64,000 nt of DNA from assembly GCF_006335115.1 (NCBI RefSeq), contig NZ_VDMJ01000008.1, positions 1 through 64,000 on the forward strand. The letters are read 5' to 3'. The position numbers were made by a program, and so were the translations under genes. This DNA is from Streptomyces sp. NP160 (lineage in GTDB: Bacteria > Actinomycetota > Actinomycetes > Actinomycetales > Quadrisphaeraceae). Below the pieces are notes generated by a model, which ran no database searches, was not told the origin of the DNA, and was given only the letters and a program-made list of their open reading frames with translations. Shown piece by piece: positions 53,501 through 64,000 of the stretch (positions are counted from its first letter, which is position 1; the number at the start of each line of letters is the position of its first letter).

Positions 53501-53902
53501 CAGCCGGCGGTGCGCCTCGCGGACTGGATCCCCTCCGGTGCGGTGACCGTCACGTCGTGGCAGTTCACCTACCTGTTCAGCTGCCAGCAGCAGCCGACCA
53601 TCGCGCGCGGCGTGGTGGAGCGGCCGGACTTCGCCGTGCTCTGGGGGCCCGGGTCCCTCGAGGGCACCAACGACTCCATCTGGCAGTACGGCCGCGGCGG
53701 CATCGCCGCTCCCCTGCCCGACGCCGCCACGCTGTTCCAGCCGGTCAGCGAGTTCACCTACGCCAACGCCCGGGAGGCGGTGGGCCAGTGGGGGCAGGTG
53801 GTGGAGCTGCAGTACCCGTACGCGCCGGCCGCGTACGACGTGGCGCTGGAGGAGCAGACGGCGCCGGGCTGGCAGGGCCCGACGGTCCCCCCGCTCGGCT
53901 GA
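50537..53902 (+). CDS. EmbC-type arabinosyltransferase
   Basis: 1121 aa, GTG start at 50537. Emb architecture: a first membrane helix and N-terminal extracytoplasmic domain (~60-225), then about 12 membrane helices. The catalytic Asp motif (MTDDDGYYAAMARN, D304-D306) opens the GT-C loop. Later come SKWTHHFGSLSGLL, KDPFNHRCDAAGAIQVAD and a C-terminal carbohydrate-binding-like domain. The enzyme adds arabinofuranose from decaprenyl-phosphoryl-arabinose to arabinan. Mycobacteria have three such genes (EmbA, B and C); only one is seen here. Convergent with wzt through a 40-bp palindrome. Confidence 0.93.
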   Translation: MAQAVGGPQRPEAPANPDGPDRPVEPAGSGTGAGSTAAGPAGRRRDLLLPLLALLGLVALVCAAALPLAPVRHERPVVSWPQDPSAPVSSSLVLAAQTPAAMRIAANCAAARAAGSTADGVLFSTQRPDVARATQESLLWEVRDGRAVLTAQGDQVAEVAVPATGDCELVADLRGGRLVATLDGQQVGERPGTAPRLDSLATDLTSATQGTGQQLQVQVAVDDEFASSPTPLKLVLVGLLVASGLLLLGGVWLLDRRGHPVRAGPAGESALPLPRRRAALRPVSAHVVVVLGLAVWTALAPMTDDDGYYAAMARNVPHSGFVGQYYQLYDQSFVPLTWPWYVLAWWEQLGGGPLFLRIPAFVLCVATWFALRRALDLVLPLVPAWRRGGASSDGSSGARHGAVWLLAVVYAAASSPFVMGVRPEGVVAALSAWTLVGVLTALRSRRLLPLAVAVVLAAFSCASHPTGLVAVAPLVAFLPRLWALVSPGAAAGVGRVAGWVRALAVIAPGAMASAAGFADGTLFDYREGRRVFTAIEEPLRWTDEYVRYSFLLNPNIPMGAYAKRTTVLVGLLAVLCALLLTAAARRRNASGTGAAALPAELGTLGLTGLVAYLALWITPSKWTHHFGSLSGLLPLLVVVLVLVGPAVAARVWPRTALAPRLGLLLAAVVVAALSFRGPNLWPYSWQLGLPFQQDSLVGRGPLSSPAVWVLVAVVCVLVARALLRRGRGRQEDAAAQEQPADVSAPQTASEPAFGPAPATEPARSDPLVVGAAATAVVALALTTAVLGGTFAASVYGTWDTYSAPQSRVKDPFNHRCDAAGAIQVADPDRSTPLTALDGAAGRAQAAGFDAQGGWWNGDPLPGTPGQGAFTQVWGSLTREGDDGTGDLTTGWYDISDRPDDEYVTITVAGRLDEGNTLEVEYGRRSAGGTVEVLRSRPVDDEISSPEWRSLLLLRPGQDARGGADAVRLVARDASGGTGAWLAVSAPVAQPAVRLADWIPSGAVTVTSWQFTYLFSCQQQPTIARGVVERPDFAVLWGPGSLEGTNDSIWQYGRGGIAAPLPDAATLFQPVSEFTYANAREAVGQWGQVVELQYPYAPAAYDVALEEQTAPGWQGPTVPPLG

Positions 53903-53942
53903 CCCCCCTGCGCACTTTCCCCAGGAACTGCGCCACTCGAGA

Positions 53943-53982
53943 CCTCCTCCTCGCACTTTCCGCGGAAAGTGCGAGGAGGAGG
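53943..53982. terminator. Perfect 40-bp palindrome between convergent emb and wzt genes
   Basis: Two perfect 20-base arms with left arm CCTCCTCCTCGCACTTTCCG. A second, imperfect CGCACTTTCC...GGAACTGCG hairpin lies just before it (about 53910-53932). The location indicates bidirectional termination. Confidence 0.8.
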
Positions 53983-53990
53983 GCGAGGGG

Positions 53991-54761
53991 TCAGAGGGAG
54001 CGCAGGTGCGCGACCGCGTCGGCGGCGCTGCCGTCGAAGACCTGGTTGCCGCGCTGGAGCACGATCCCGCGCGAGCACAGCTCGGAGACCATGTTGAGGT
54101 CGTGGGAGACGACGACGAGCGTGCGGCCCTCGTCCTTGAGCTCGCGGATGCGGTCGAGGCACTTGCGCTGGAACGGCTCGTCGCCCACCGAGAGGATCTC
54201 GTCGATGAGGAAGATCTCCGGGTCGGTGTGCACCGCCACGGAGAACGCCAGGCGCAGGAACATGCCCGAGGAGTAGTGCTTGACCTCGGTGTCGATGAAG
54301 CGCTCGATCTCGCTGAAGGCGACGATCTCGTCGAACCGAGCGCGGATCGAGGCCTCGTCCATGCCGAGGATCGCGCCGTTGAGGTAGACGTTCTCCCGCC
54401 CCGTGAGGTCGGGGTGGAAACCGGCGCCCACCTCGATGAGCCCGGCGATCCGCCCGCGCAGCCGCACGGAGCCCGACGTCGGGTGCATGACGCCGGAGAT
54501 GAGCTTGAGCAGCGTCGACTTGCCCGAGCCGTTGTGCCCGAGCAGCGCGACGGTCTCACCGGAGTCGACCTGGAGCGAGACGCCGTCCAGCGCCATGAAG
54601 GTGTTGCCCAGGTCCTTGCCGCGCACCGCCGCCATGGCCAGCTCCTTGAGGGAGCGGTTGTGGCGCAGCACGAACTGCATGCGGACGTCGTCGACGACGA
54701 TGCGCGCGTTGGGCCGCGCGCCCGCGGGCGCGCCGCCGGTGGTGGTGCTCATCGAGGTCAT
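53991..54761 (-). CDS. wzt: ABC transporter ATP-binding protein, O-antigen/galactan export type (Wzt)
   Basis: 256 aa from the ATG at 54761. Walker A is GHNGSGKST, the signature YSSGMFLRLAFS, Walker B EIFLIDEILS, and the H-loop VVVSHDLN. The front part (RMQFVLRHNRSLKELAMAAVRG) resembles the Wzt extension. There is no C-terminal carbohydrate-binding domain, unlike enteric Wzt, as in mycobacterial galactan exporters. Encoded 17 bases downstream of the permease stop at 54779, and in the same operon as glf and glfT2, so the substrate is probably lipid-linked galactan. Confidence 0.93.
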   Translation of the reverse strand: MTSMSTTTGGAPAGARPNARIVVDDVRMQFVLRHNRSLKELAMAAVRGKDLGNTFMALDGVSLQVDSGETVALLGHNGSGKSTLLKLISGVMHPTSGSVRLRGRIAGLIEVGAGFHPDLTGRENVYLNGAILGMDEASIRARFDEIVAFSEIERFIDTEVKHYSSGMFLRLAFSVAVHTDPEIFLIDEILSVGDEPFQRKCLDRIRELKDEGRTLVVVSHDLNMVSELCSRGIVLQRGNQVFDGSAADAVAHLRSL

Positions 54762-54778
54762 CGTGCTCTCATCCGGGC

Positions 54779-55647
54779 TCAGAGGTCGATGGCGAAGCGG
54801 CCCTCGACCCGGCGGAAGACCAGCTGGCCCACCACGAGGACGACGGCGGCGATGACCACGGCGACCAGCGAGTTGACCAGCATGTCCGGTGGGAGCTGGT
54901 TCGGGTCGCGGACGGTGCCCGGCCACCAGAAGGCGTAGTGGTAGAGCTCGACGGCCACCGTGACGGGGTTCAGCTGGTAGACGACCGCCAGCCACCCGGG
55001 GACCACCTCGACCACCTGCCGCCACTGGTACAGCACCGGTGAGAGCCAGACGACCACCATGTTCGCGAGGTCGACGAAGTTCTCCATGTCGCGGAAGACC
55101 ACGTTGAGCGACCCGAAGAGCAGCCCCAGGCCCGTGGCCAGGGCCGCGATGATGAGCGTCGCGAGGACGGCCCCCAGCAGGGGCAGCGCCATCGGCCGCC
55201 ACCCGGAGATGACCGCCCCGACCATGAGGACCACCAGCTGCGGCACGAAGTGGACCCCGGCCACCCACACGCTGGCCACCGGGAACAGCTCCCGCGGCAG
55301 GAAGATCTTCTTGACCAGCGGGGCGTTCCACACCACCGCCCGGGTCGCGTTGCCGAACGCCTCGCTGAAGACGTTCACCACCACGAGGCCGGAGAACAGG
55401 TAGACCGGGAAGTCCTCGATGTTCCGCGACTGCTGCAGGAAGATGCCCAGCGCGAGGAAGTACACGACGTACTGCACACCGGGCTTGACGTAGCTCCACG
55501 CCAGCCCCAGCACCGACCCGCGGTAGCGGACCCGCAGCTCCTTGCGGACGAGCAGCTTGAGCAGGTACCGCCGCCGGACGACGTCGAGCAGCCCGGCGCC
55601 CCTCCCCGGTTCGGTCCAGGGCTGGTCGACGAGCGGTGCCGGTGCGC

Positions 55648-55651
<4 letters not shown>
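54779..55651 (-). CDS. wzm: ABC-2 type permease for galactan export (Wzm)
   Basis: 290 aa. The GTG at 55651 overlaps the GlfT2 stop (GTGA). ABC-2 permease fold with six helices (VKPGVQYVVYFLALGIFLQQS, FVPQLVVLMVGAVISGW, ALATGLGLLFGSLNVVFRDMENFVDLANMVVVWLSP) and an N-terminal amphipathic KELRVRYRGSVLGLAWSYVKPG typical of Wzm. Works with Wzt to move undecaprenyl- or decaprenyl-linked galactan across the membrane. Confidence 0.93.
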
Positions 55652-58943
<3,292 letters not shown>

Positions 58944-59011
58944 ACGGCGCATCCGGGACCGCTCGCCCGTTTGGCCAGGCTCGTCCCCTCCAGCTCCCCG
59001 CCCGCCCGGGA

Positions 59012-59923
59012 TCAGGACGACGACGGGGGCCGCCGTGTGAACACCGCGCGGTACGCCAGGCGGCGCAGCCCCTGCGGCACGGCCCGGTACCCGCCGCGCA
59101 CCAGCACGTTGCGCACGAACTGCGCCGGGGTGGTGAACCCCTCCGCCACCAGGTGGCGCTGCAGCACCAGCTCGCTGCGCAGCAGACGCAGCCCCCCGCG
59201 GCGGGCGTACGCACCCGCCCCGACGCGGTAGCGCACCAGCGGCTGCTGGACGTTGGCGGCCTTGGCCCCGGTGGCGATCATGCGTGTGAACAGCCAGTAG
59301 TCCTCGAGCAGCGGCAGGTCGCGGTACCCGCCGGCGCGGGCCACGGCCGAGCGCCGGTACACCACCGTGGGGTGGTTGAAGGGGCTGTGGAAGCGCGCCC
59401 GCACAGCGATGGCGTCGTGACCGGCGGGCGGGGTGCGCACCGCGAGCGTGGTCTCCCCGGCACCGGCCGCACCCTCGTCGTCGTCCACCTCGCCCACGGC
59501 GTCCTCGGCGGGACCGCCGGAGAACTCCTCCAGCGCCGAGCCGACCACGTCGCAGGTGTCGACCCCGCCGTCGAGCAGCGGGAGCTGCACCGCGAAGCGG
59601 TGCGGGAGGGACACGTCGTCAGCGTCCATGCGGGCCACCAGCTCGTGCGAGCAGCGCGCGAGGCCCTCCTCCAGGGCCACGGCGAGGCCGCGGTTGGCGG
59701 GCAGGTCCACCCGCACCACGGGGACGCTCGAGGTGGCCGTGAGCTCGTCCAGCGCTCGTGCCAGGGCGTCCGGCACCGGGCCGTCGCGCACGAGCACGAC
59801 CTCGGCGGGGGGCCGGGTCTGCAGGTGCGTGGCGGAGCGGAACGCCCGCCGCAGGAAGGCGGGGCTGTCGCGGCGGTAGACCGGCAGGAGCAGGGAGAAC
59901 GGCTCGCCCGCCGGTCCGCTCAT
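59012..59923 (-). CDS. GT2-family glycosyltransferase
   Basis: 303 aa, ATG at 59923 overlapping the GlfT1 stop (ATGA). GT-A fold: SLLLPVYRRDSPAFLRRAFRSATHLQT, VVLVRDGPV, the metal-binding RMDADDVSLPHRF, then PFNHPTVVYRRSAVARAGGYRDLPLLEDYWLFTRM and RYRVGAGAYARRGG. Residues ~140-160 contain an acidic insertion (EEFSGGPAEDAVGEVDDDEGA). It closely resembles other inverting GT2 enzymes of cell-wall polysaccharide loci; donor and acceptor are unknown. It is probably co-transcribed with glfT1. Confidence 0.9.
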   Translation of the reverse strand: MSGPAGEPFSLLLPVYRRDSPAFLRRAFRSATHLQTRPPAEVVLVRDGPVPDALARALDELTATSSVPVVRVDLPANRGLAVALEEGLARCSHELVARMDADDVSLPHRFAVQLPLLDGGVDTCDVVGSALEEFSGGPAEDAVGEVDDDEGAAGAGETTLAVRTPPAGHDAIAVRARFHSPFNHPTVVYRRSAVARAGGYRDLPLLEDYWLFTRMIATGAKAANVQQPLVRYRVGAGAYARRGGLRLLRSELVLQRHLVAEGFTTPAQFVRNVLVRGGYRAVPQGLRRLAYRAVFTRRPPSSS

Positions 59924-60897
59924 CGCCAGGTCCCGGCCTCCAGGCCGGCTGCCTGCTCGCTGACGGGGCCGAGCCCGGCGAGGACCTGCGCGGTGGTCCG
60001 GGGCGGCCGCAGGGACTGCAGCGCCCCGGCGCGGGCCGCCGCCCACAGCACCTGAGGCGACTCCGACCGCCGGAAGGTCCTCACCCAGCGCCGGGCGCTG
60101 GAGCCGCCGTAGGCGACCTTCTCCCACCAGGCGAGGCTGCTGGAGCGCGTGAACATCCAGAGCTTGTTGCGCACCTCCCAGCGGAAGCGCTGCCCGGGGT
60201 CGGCGTCGGTGGAGCCGAAGGTCTTCGTGCGGTGCTCGACCACGGACGTCGGGACCCACAGGCCCACGCCGTGCCGCAGCAGGCGGGTGGAGTACTCGAA
60301 GTCGTCGTTCCAGAGGAAGTAGTCGGCCACGGGCAGGCCGTGGCGGCGGACCGCGGAGGCGTCCACCAGCATCGACACGAACGACGACGAGCGCACCGGC
60401 ACCGCACCGGCCCGCGCCGCGAGGCGCTGGTCGGCCTGCCGCGCCAGGGGGCGCCGGCGGGGGGTGTTCATGGGGTGGTCGCGCCCGTCGGTCCACACCA
60501 CCCGGCTCGCGGTGACCGCGGGGCGGGCGCCCCCGAGCCACTGGTAGCGCTCGTCCACCGCGAGCAGCTCACCCAGCGCCGTCGGGGTGGGGATGGTGTC
60601 GTCGTCCATGAGCCAGACGCGGTCGGCGGCGTGACCGGCCACGGCGCGCGCCAGGCCGGCCGCGAAGCCGCCCGCGCCGCCGGTGTTGCGGACCAGGCGG
60701 ATCGCGTCGAGCGGGAGGTCGAGCTCGTGCGCGAGGTCCACCGCGGCGTCGGCGGACCCGTCGTGGGAGGCGTTGTCGACGACGACGACGAGGTCGACCG
60801 GGCGCGTCTGCTGCGCCAGCGCCCTCAGACAGGCCAGGAGCAGCTCGCGCCTCTCGTGCGCGACCACGACGGCGACGACGCGGAGCTGTGCGGACAC
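59920..60897 (-). CDS. glfT1: Galactofuranosyltransferase GlfT1
   Basis: 325 aa, GTG start at 60897, leaderless. GlfT1 adds the first galactofuranoses to the rhamnosyl-GlcNAc lipid. The GT-A fold has AVVVAHERRELLLACLRAL, VVVVDNASHDGS, IRLVRNTGGAGGFAAGL, the metal site VWLMDDDTIP, and DYFLWNDDFEYSTRLLRHG. Length and motifs match the Rv3782 type. In mycobacteria it is flanked by wzm and wzt genes; here they lie ~5 kb away with glfT2, in a variant order. Confidence 0.93.
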   Translation of the reverse strand: MSAQLRVVAVVVAHERRELLLACLRALAQQTRPVDLVVVVDNASHDGSADAAVDLAHELDLPLDAIRLVRNTGGAGGFAAGLARAVAGHAADRVWLMDDDTIPTPTALGELLAVDERYQWLGGARPAVTASRVVWTDGRDHPMNTPRRRPLARQADQRLAARAGAVPVRSSSFVSMLVDASAVRRHGLPVADYFLWNDDFEYSTRLLRHGVGLWVPTSVVEHRTKTFGSTDADPGQRFRWEVRNKLWMFTRSSSLAWWEKVAYGGSSARRWVRTFRRSESPQVLWAAARAGALQSLRPPRTTAQVLAGLGPVSEQAAGLEAGTWR

Positions 60898-60903
60898 GGG
60901 CCC

Positions 60904-60909
60904 ACCGTA
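60904..60909 (-). promoter_or_regulatory. -10 box TACGGT of glfT1
   Basis: TACGGT on the minus strand lies six bases from the GTG at 60897, predicting a leaderless transcript. Confidence 0.5.
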
Positions 60910-60979
60910 GACGGAGCGCCCGCCGGCGGCGCGGAGCACTCGATCTCCTCCACCGCCGGCGCCGCCGTGACGCCGGGAG

Positions 60980-62038
60980 TCAGCGGGCGAGGGCGCCGAC
61001 AGCGGCGTCGAGCACCGCGTCCGGCAGGGCACCGGAGCGCCCGACGCCCACCAGCGAACGGACCCCCGTGCCGGGCAGCACCGAGCGCGTCGCGTCGGCG
61101 AGCGCGTCGGGTCCGGTGACGAAGAGGGGGCGGCGCGCCAGGCCGGCGAGCGGACCGCAGGCCAGGGCGTCGGGGAAGCGGGCGCCGTTGGCGAGGTAGC
61201 CGGTGGTGGCGGAGTCGAAGGGGATGCCGAAGCCGCCGACCTCGCCGTCCTCCGCGCCGCTGTCCAGCTGCGGGGCGCAGGCGAGCGCCAGGAGCACCGC
61301 GGAGGTGTCGAACCTGTCGGCGCCGCGCACGGGCAGCACGGCCAGGCCCATGGCGTCGAGGGCGTCGAGCACCGCCGTCCCGATGGCCGCCGGACCGCCG
61401 AGGGTCACCACCTGGCGCACCGCCATCGACCTCAGCGCGGTGCGCGTGGCGTCGGGGAGGGAGTCGCGCGCGGTCAGCAGGAGGGGCACCCGCGCCGCGC
61501 ACGCCAGCGGTCCGGCCGAGAGGGCGTCGGCCGGGTTGGTGCCGCTGGCGATGATCGCGGTGCGCTGCGCCGACGTGCCGCCGGAGGCGCCCACCAGCGC
61601 GTACGTGCGGGCGGACGGTGCACCGATGGCGGCTGCCGCGGCGGCGGTGCCGTACCTGTCGTCCCCGGCGACGCGGACGGTCCGGGCGCCGAGGGCCTCG
61701 ACCGCGCGGACCACGTCCGCGGGGACGACGGCCGGGCCGCCCATGACGTGCACGACGGGGGTCCCGCTGGCGTCGCGCGGGAGTCCCGGCAGCAGGTCGC
61801 GCAGCGCCGCAGCGGTGGGGGCCGGCAGACCGCCGCGGGCGGTCAGCAGCAGCGGCGCCGACAGGTGACCGGCGAGGAAGGACGCCGACAGGGCGTCGAT
61901 GCCGCCGGGGGCGTCCTCACCGCTGGCCAGGAGCACCCCTCCGGGAGCGGACCCACCAGCGCGCAGCGCGGCCACGACCTGCGCGGCCACGAGAGCGGCG
62001 GTGCCGTAGCGGTCCTCGCCGCCGGTCCTCTCGGCCAC
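60980..62038 (-). CDS. Cell-wall-binding repeat (CWB2) protein without an export signal
   Basis: 352 aa. The GTG at 62038 is chosen because GAGGAGG is positioned right upstream. At least three CWB2 units are visible (EDRYGTAALVAAQVV, DDRYGTAAAAAAIG, ADRFDTSAVLLAL; each followed by SGxxxxDALSAxxLA-type helices and a PLLLT strand). CWB2 proteins anchor to wall polymers in clostridia. Here no signal peptide precedes the first unit. The frame continues upstream to 62143, but that lead is Arg/Pro-rich and not a signal. It is divergent from the DUF1800 gene. Confidence 0.85.
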   Translation of the reverse strand: MAERTGGEDRYGTAALVAAQVVAALRAGGSAPGGVLLASGEDAPGGIDALSASFLAGHLSAPLLLTARGGLPAPTAAALRDLLPGLPRDASGTPVVHVMGGPAVVPADVVRAVEALGARTVRVAGDDRYGTAAAAAAIGAPSARTYALVGASGGTSAQRTAIIASGTNPADALSAGPLACAARVPLLLTARDSLPDATRTALRSMAVRQVVTLGGPAAIGTAVLDALDAMGLAVLPVRGADRFDTSAVLLALACAPQLDSGAEDGEVGGFGIPFDSATTGYLANGARFPDALACGPLAGLARRPLFVTGPDALADATRSVLPGTGVRSLVGVGRSGALPDAVLDAAVGALAR

Positions 62039-62144
62039 GTCCGTCCTCCTCGCAGGCGGGCGGCGTCCTGTCGGGGGGCGCCGGGGGTGGGCGACTCGCC
62101 GCGCGGATCGTCCAGAAGTGCACAGATCGTCACACGGCATCACC

Positions 62145-62150
62145 TAGCGT
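62145..62150 (+). promoter_or_regulatory. -10 box TAGCGT of the DUF1800-DUF1501 operon
   Basis: TAGCGT sits 51 bases before the GTG at 62202, leaving a short leader that contains the GGGGAGGACCCC ribosome-binding site. Confidence 0.5.
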
Positions 62151-62201
62151 CGGGACCGGACACGCGAAGACCATCCACGGACGAGCTTGGGGAGGACCCC
62201 T

Positions 62202-63680
62202 GTGGCGCTCAGCGCGCAGCTCACCGCCCTGCACGACCGCGTCCGCCTCTACGAGCCCGGCGGCCTGCCGCTGCCGCTCGACGCGGCCGGTGTCCGCCAC
62301 CTCGTGCGGCGCCTCACGTGGGGCGAGACCCCCGGGCTCGTCGACGAGGTGCGCCGCGACCCGCAGGCGTGGTTCGACGCCCAGCTGGACCCGGCGCGGA
62401 TCGACGACTCCGCCTGCGACGGGTACGCGGCCCGCTTCACCAAGGTCCACCGATCGATCGGCGAGGTCAGGGCGCAGGAAGAGAACGCCAACTGGAACAC
62501 CATGCTGCAGCTGGGCATGGTCACCACCGCCCGCTACACCTGGAGCCGCCGGCAGCTCTTCGAGGTGCTCTGCGACTTCTGGTCCAACCACCTCAACGTC
62601 ACCTGCCCCAGCTCCGACGTCTGGGACTCCCGCCACGACTACGACGCCGCCGTCATCCGGCGCCACGCGCTCGGCTCCTTCGAGGAGATGCTCGTGGCCT
62701 CGGCCAAGCACCCGGCGATGCTCCGCTACCTCGACAACGCCTCCTCCACCAAGAAGGCACCCAACGAGAACTACGCGCGCGAGGTCATGGAGCTGCACAC
62801 CGTCGGCATCGCTGCGGGCTACGGGGAGTCCGGGGTGCGCGCCGCCGCCCGCGTCCTCACGGGCCTGACGGTGGGCAAGGACGGTCTCTACACCTTCGAC
62901 GCCAACCGCCACGACACCTCCGCGGCCACCGTGCTGGGGTGGTCGGCGCCGGCCCACAGCGCCGCGGAGGGAGAGGCGACGGCCACCTCCCTCCTGCGCC
63001 ACCTCGCACGGCACAGGGCCACGGCGACGTCGCTCGCGCGGAAGCTGGCCGTCCGCTTCGTCAGCGACGACCCCCCGGCGTCCCTGGTCGGCCGCCTCGC
63101 CGACGTCTACACGGCCAGCGGCACGCAGGTGGTGCCCGTGCTGAGAGCGCTGTTCACCTCCGAGGAGTTCTGGTCGTCCGCCGGCAAGAAGACGCGCAGG
63201 CCGCTGGAGGGCTACCTCGCGGTGGTGCGGATGACGGGGTCGACCCCCGGTCCCGAGGGCCTCGGCGGTGTGGACGACCTCCACTGGCAGACCCGCGAGG
63301 TCGGGCACATGCCGCTGGCCTGGGCACCGCCCAACGGCTACCCGGACGTCGCCGCCGCCTGGCGCTCCGCCGGCGGCACGATGACGCGCTGGAACGCCAG
63401 CACCAGCGTCGTCAACGGCTGGTGGCCCAAGAAGCTCGTCCGACCGGCCACTGCGACCGTCCTGCCCGACCCGCTGCCCTCCACGTTCGGTGGGCTCGTG
63501 GACGCCCTCGTGCTGCGGCTGCTGGGGCGGCCTGCCACCGGTACCGAGCGGGCTGCGCTGCTCGCCTTCACCGAGCACGCCGCCGGGGACGCGCTCAAGC
63601 CGAACGACCAGTGGCTCGGCTGGCGGCTGGGCAGCGTGGTGACCACCATCCTCAACTCGCCCGGACACATGGAGCGCTGA
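62202..63680 (+). CDS. DUF1800 family protein
   Basis: 492 aa. The GTG at 62202 is preferred over an upstream TTG because GGGGAGGACCCCT precedes it. DUF1800 pattern: AGVRHLVRRLTWGETPGLVDEV, RRQLFEVLCDFWSNHLNVTCPSS, DYDAAVIRRHALGSFEEMLVASAKHPAMLRYLDNASS and NENYAREVMELHTVG. The family often pairs with DUF1501, as here (stop and start overlap by one base). It is probably a secreted or periplasmic partner of the DUF1501 protein, though no clear signal peptide is visible. Enzymatic function unknown. Confidence 0.92.
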   Translation: MALSAQLTALHDRVRLYEPGGLPLPLDAAGVRHLVRRLTWGETPGLVDEVRRDPQAWFDAQLDPARIDDSACDGYAARFTKVHRSIGEVRAQEENANWNTMLQLGMVTTARYTWSRRQLFEVLCDFWSNHLNVTCPSSDVWDSRHDYDAAVIRRHALGSFEEMLVASAKHPAMLRYLDNASSTKKAPNENYAREVMELHTVGIAAGYGESGVRAAARVLTGLTVGKDGLYTFDANRHDTSAATVLGWSAPAHSAAEGEATATSLLRHLARHRATATSLARKLAVRFVSDDPPASLVGRLADVYTASGTQVVPVLRALFTSEEFWSSAGKKTRRPLEGYLAVVRMTGSTPGPEGLGGVDDLHWQTREVGHMPLAWAPPNGYPDVAAAWRSAGGTMTRWNASTSVVNGWWPKKLVRPATATVLPDPLPSTFGGLVDALVLRLLGRPATGTERAALLAFTEHAAGDALKPNDQWLGWRLGSVVTTILNSPGHMER

Positions 63681-64000
63681 TGGACCGACCCGTGCCGCTC
63701 CCCCGCGCCGGCAGCACCCCGTCGTCGACGACGTCGGTGGACGGCTGCGGCTGCCCTGACGGCCCCGGCGGCCGCGGCGCTGGGAGCTTCTCGCGCCGCT
63801 CGCTGCTCAAGGCCCTCGGCGTGGGCGCGATGACCCTCGCGGCCACCGAGCAGGTCCACACGCAGGTGGCCTTCGCCGCTCCCGGCTACACCGGTGACGT
63901 GCTCGTGGTGCTCAGCCTGCGCGGCGGCATGGACGGCCTGTCCGCCGTCGTCCCCGGCGGCGACCCCGACTACTACCGGCTGCGGCCGACCATCGCTGTG
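63680..64000 (+). CDS. DUF1501 family protein with twin-arginine signal (partial, continues beyond window)
   Basis: The first 107 codons are present; the gene runs off the right edge. The N-terminus is variable, with a Cys-rich patch (DGCGCPDG). A twin-arginine motif (FSRRSLLK) then leads a hydrophobic stretch ending near VAFAAPG, so export through Tat is likely. The mature protein begins YTGDVLVVLSLRGGMDGLSAVVPGGDPDYYRLRP, the DUF1501 start. Overlaps the DUF1800 stop by one base. DUF1501 resembles sulfatase/alkaline-phosphatase folds; its substrate is unknown. Confidence 0.9.
   Translation, partial: MDRPVPLPRAGSTPSSTTSVDGCGCPDGPGGRGAGSFSRRSLLKALGVGAMTLAATEQVHTQVAFAAPGYTGDVLVVLSLRGGMDGLSAVVPGGDPDYYRLRPTIAV

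Overview
This window is chromosomal DNA from a very GC-rich actinobacterium. Almost every third codon position is G or C, GTG starts are common, and neighbouring genes often overlap by four bases (GTGA or ATGA). Gene order from about 3 kb to 36 kb follows the conserved actinobacterial order known from Mycobacterium and Streptomyces: hpf, comF, lpqB, mtrB, mtrA, then ahcY, manB, a DUF3499 gene, a zincin-fold gene, whiB2, fbiA and fbiB. Arabinan and galactan genes are present, but I see no mycolic-acid genes. That combination fits Kineosporiaceae relatives (Kineococcus, Quadrisphaera or Pseudokineococcus). The genus is an inference. I found no rRNA, tRNA, CRISPR array, insertion sequence or prophage.

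Layout. 1-1.8 kb: a frameshifted DUF222 (HNH-endonuclease family) gene with an acidic repeat tail. 1.8-10.5 kb, minus strand: mtrA-mtrB-lpqB, comF, hpf, a LuxR-type response regulator and a YcaQ-family DNA glycosylase. 10.5-18.8 kb: a conserved membrane cluster (stomatin-type membrane protein, DUF4129, DUF4350, MoxR ATPase, DUF58, SpoIIM, RDD), interrupted by a TetR gene that carries its own perfect palindrome. 18.9-22.2 kb: ahcY and a chemoreceptor. 22.3-33.6 kb: mannose-phosphate metabolism, small zinc proteins, DUF5719, a large membrane glycosyltransferase and whiB2. 33.6-36.2 kb: coenzyme F420 genes fbiA and fbiB, with a small HExxH protein between them, all translationally coupled. 36.2-41.6 kb: a DprE2-like reductase, an AlkA-like glycosylase, a TIGR03089 gene, a guanidinium exporter under a guanidine-III riboswitch, and two tandem GDP-mannose dehydratases. 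41.8-46.1 kb: two secreted wall-active proteins that share a C-terminal repeat domain. 46.2-60.9 kb: arabinogalactan synthesis and export. 60.9-64 kb: a cell-wall-binding-repeat protein and a DUF1800/DUF1501 pair.

How the genes work together. The central theme from 36 kb onward is envelope polysaccharide. The UbiA enzyme and PAP2 phosphatase would make decaprenyl-phosphoryl-ribose, and the DprE2-like reductase would help turn it into the arabinose donor used by the Emb-type arabinosyltransferase. Glf makes UDP-galactofuranose, GlfT1 and GlfT2 polymerise galactan, and Wzm/Wzt would export it. MtrAB-LpqB and the two wall-active proteins belong to cell-wall homeostasis. DprE1, AftA and a ligase attaching the polymer to peptidoglycan are not in the window.

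Most distinctive signals: the guanidine-III riboswitch, the HExxH gene embedded between fbiA and fbiB, an FbiB without its usual nitroreductase domain, a 64-bp inverted-repeat element present twice, the TetR palindrome, the repeat module shared by two wall proteins, and a recurrent TANNNT box 6-8 bases upstream of start codons that indicates leaderless transcripts.
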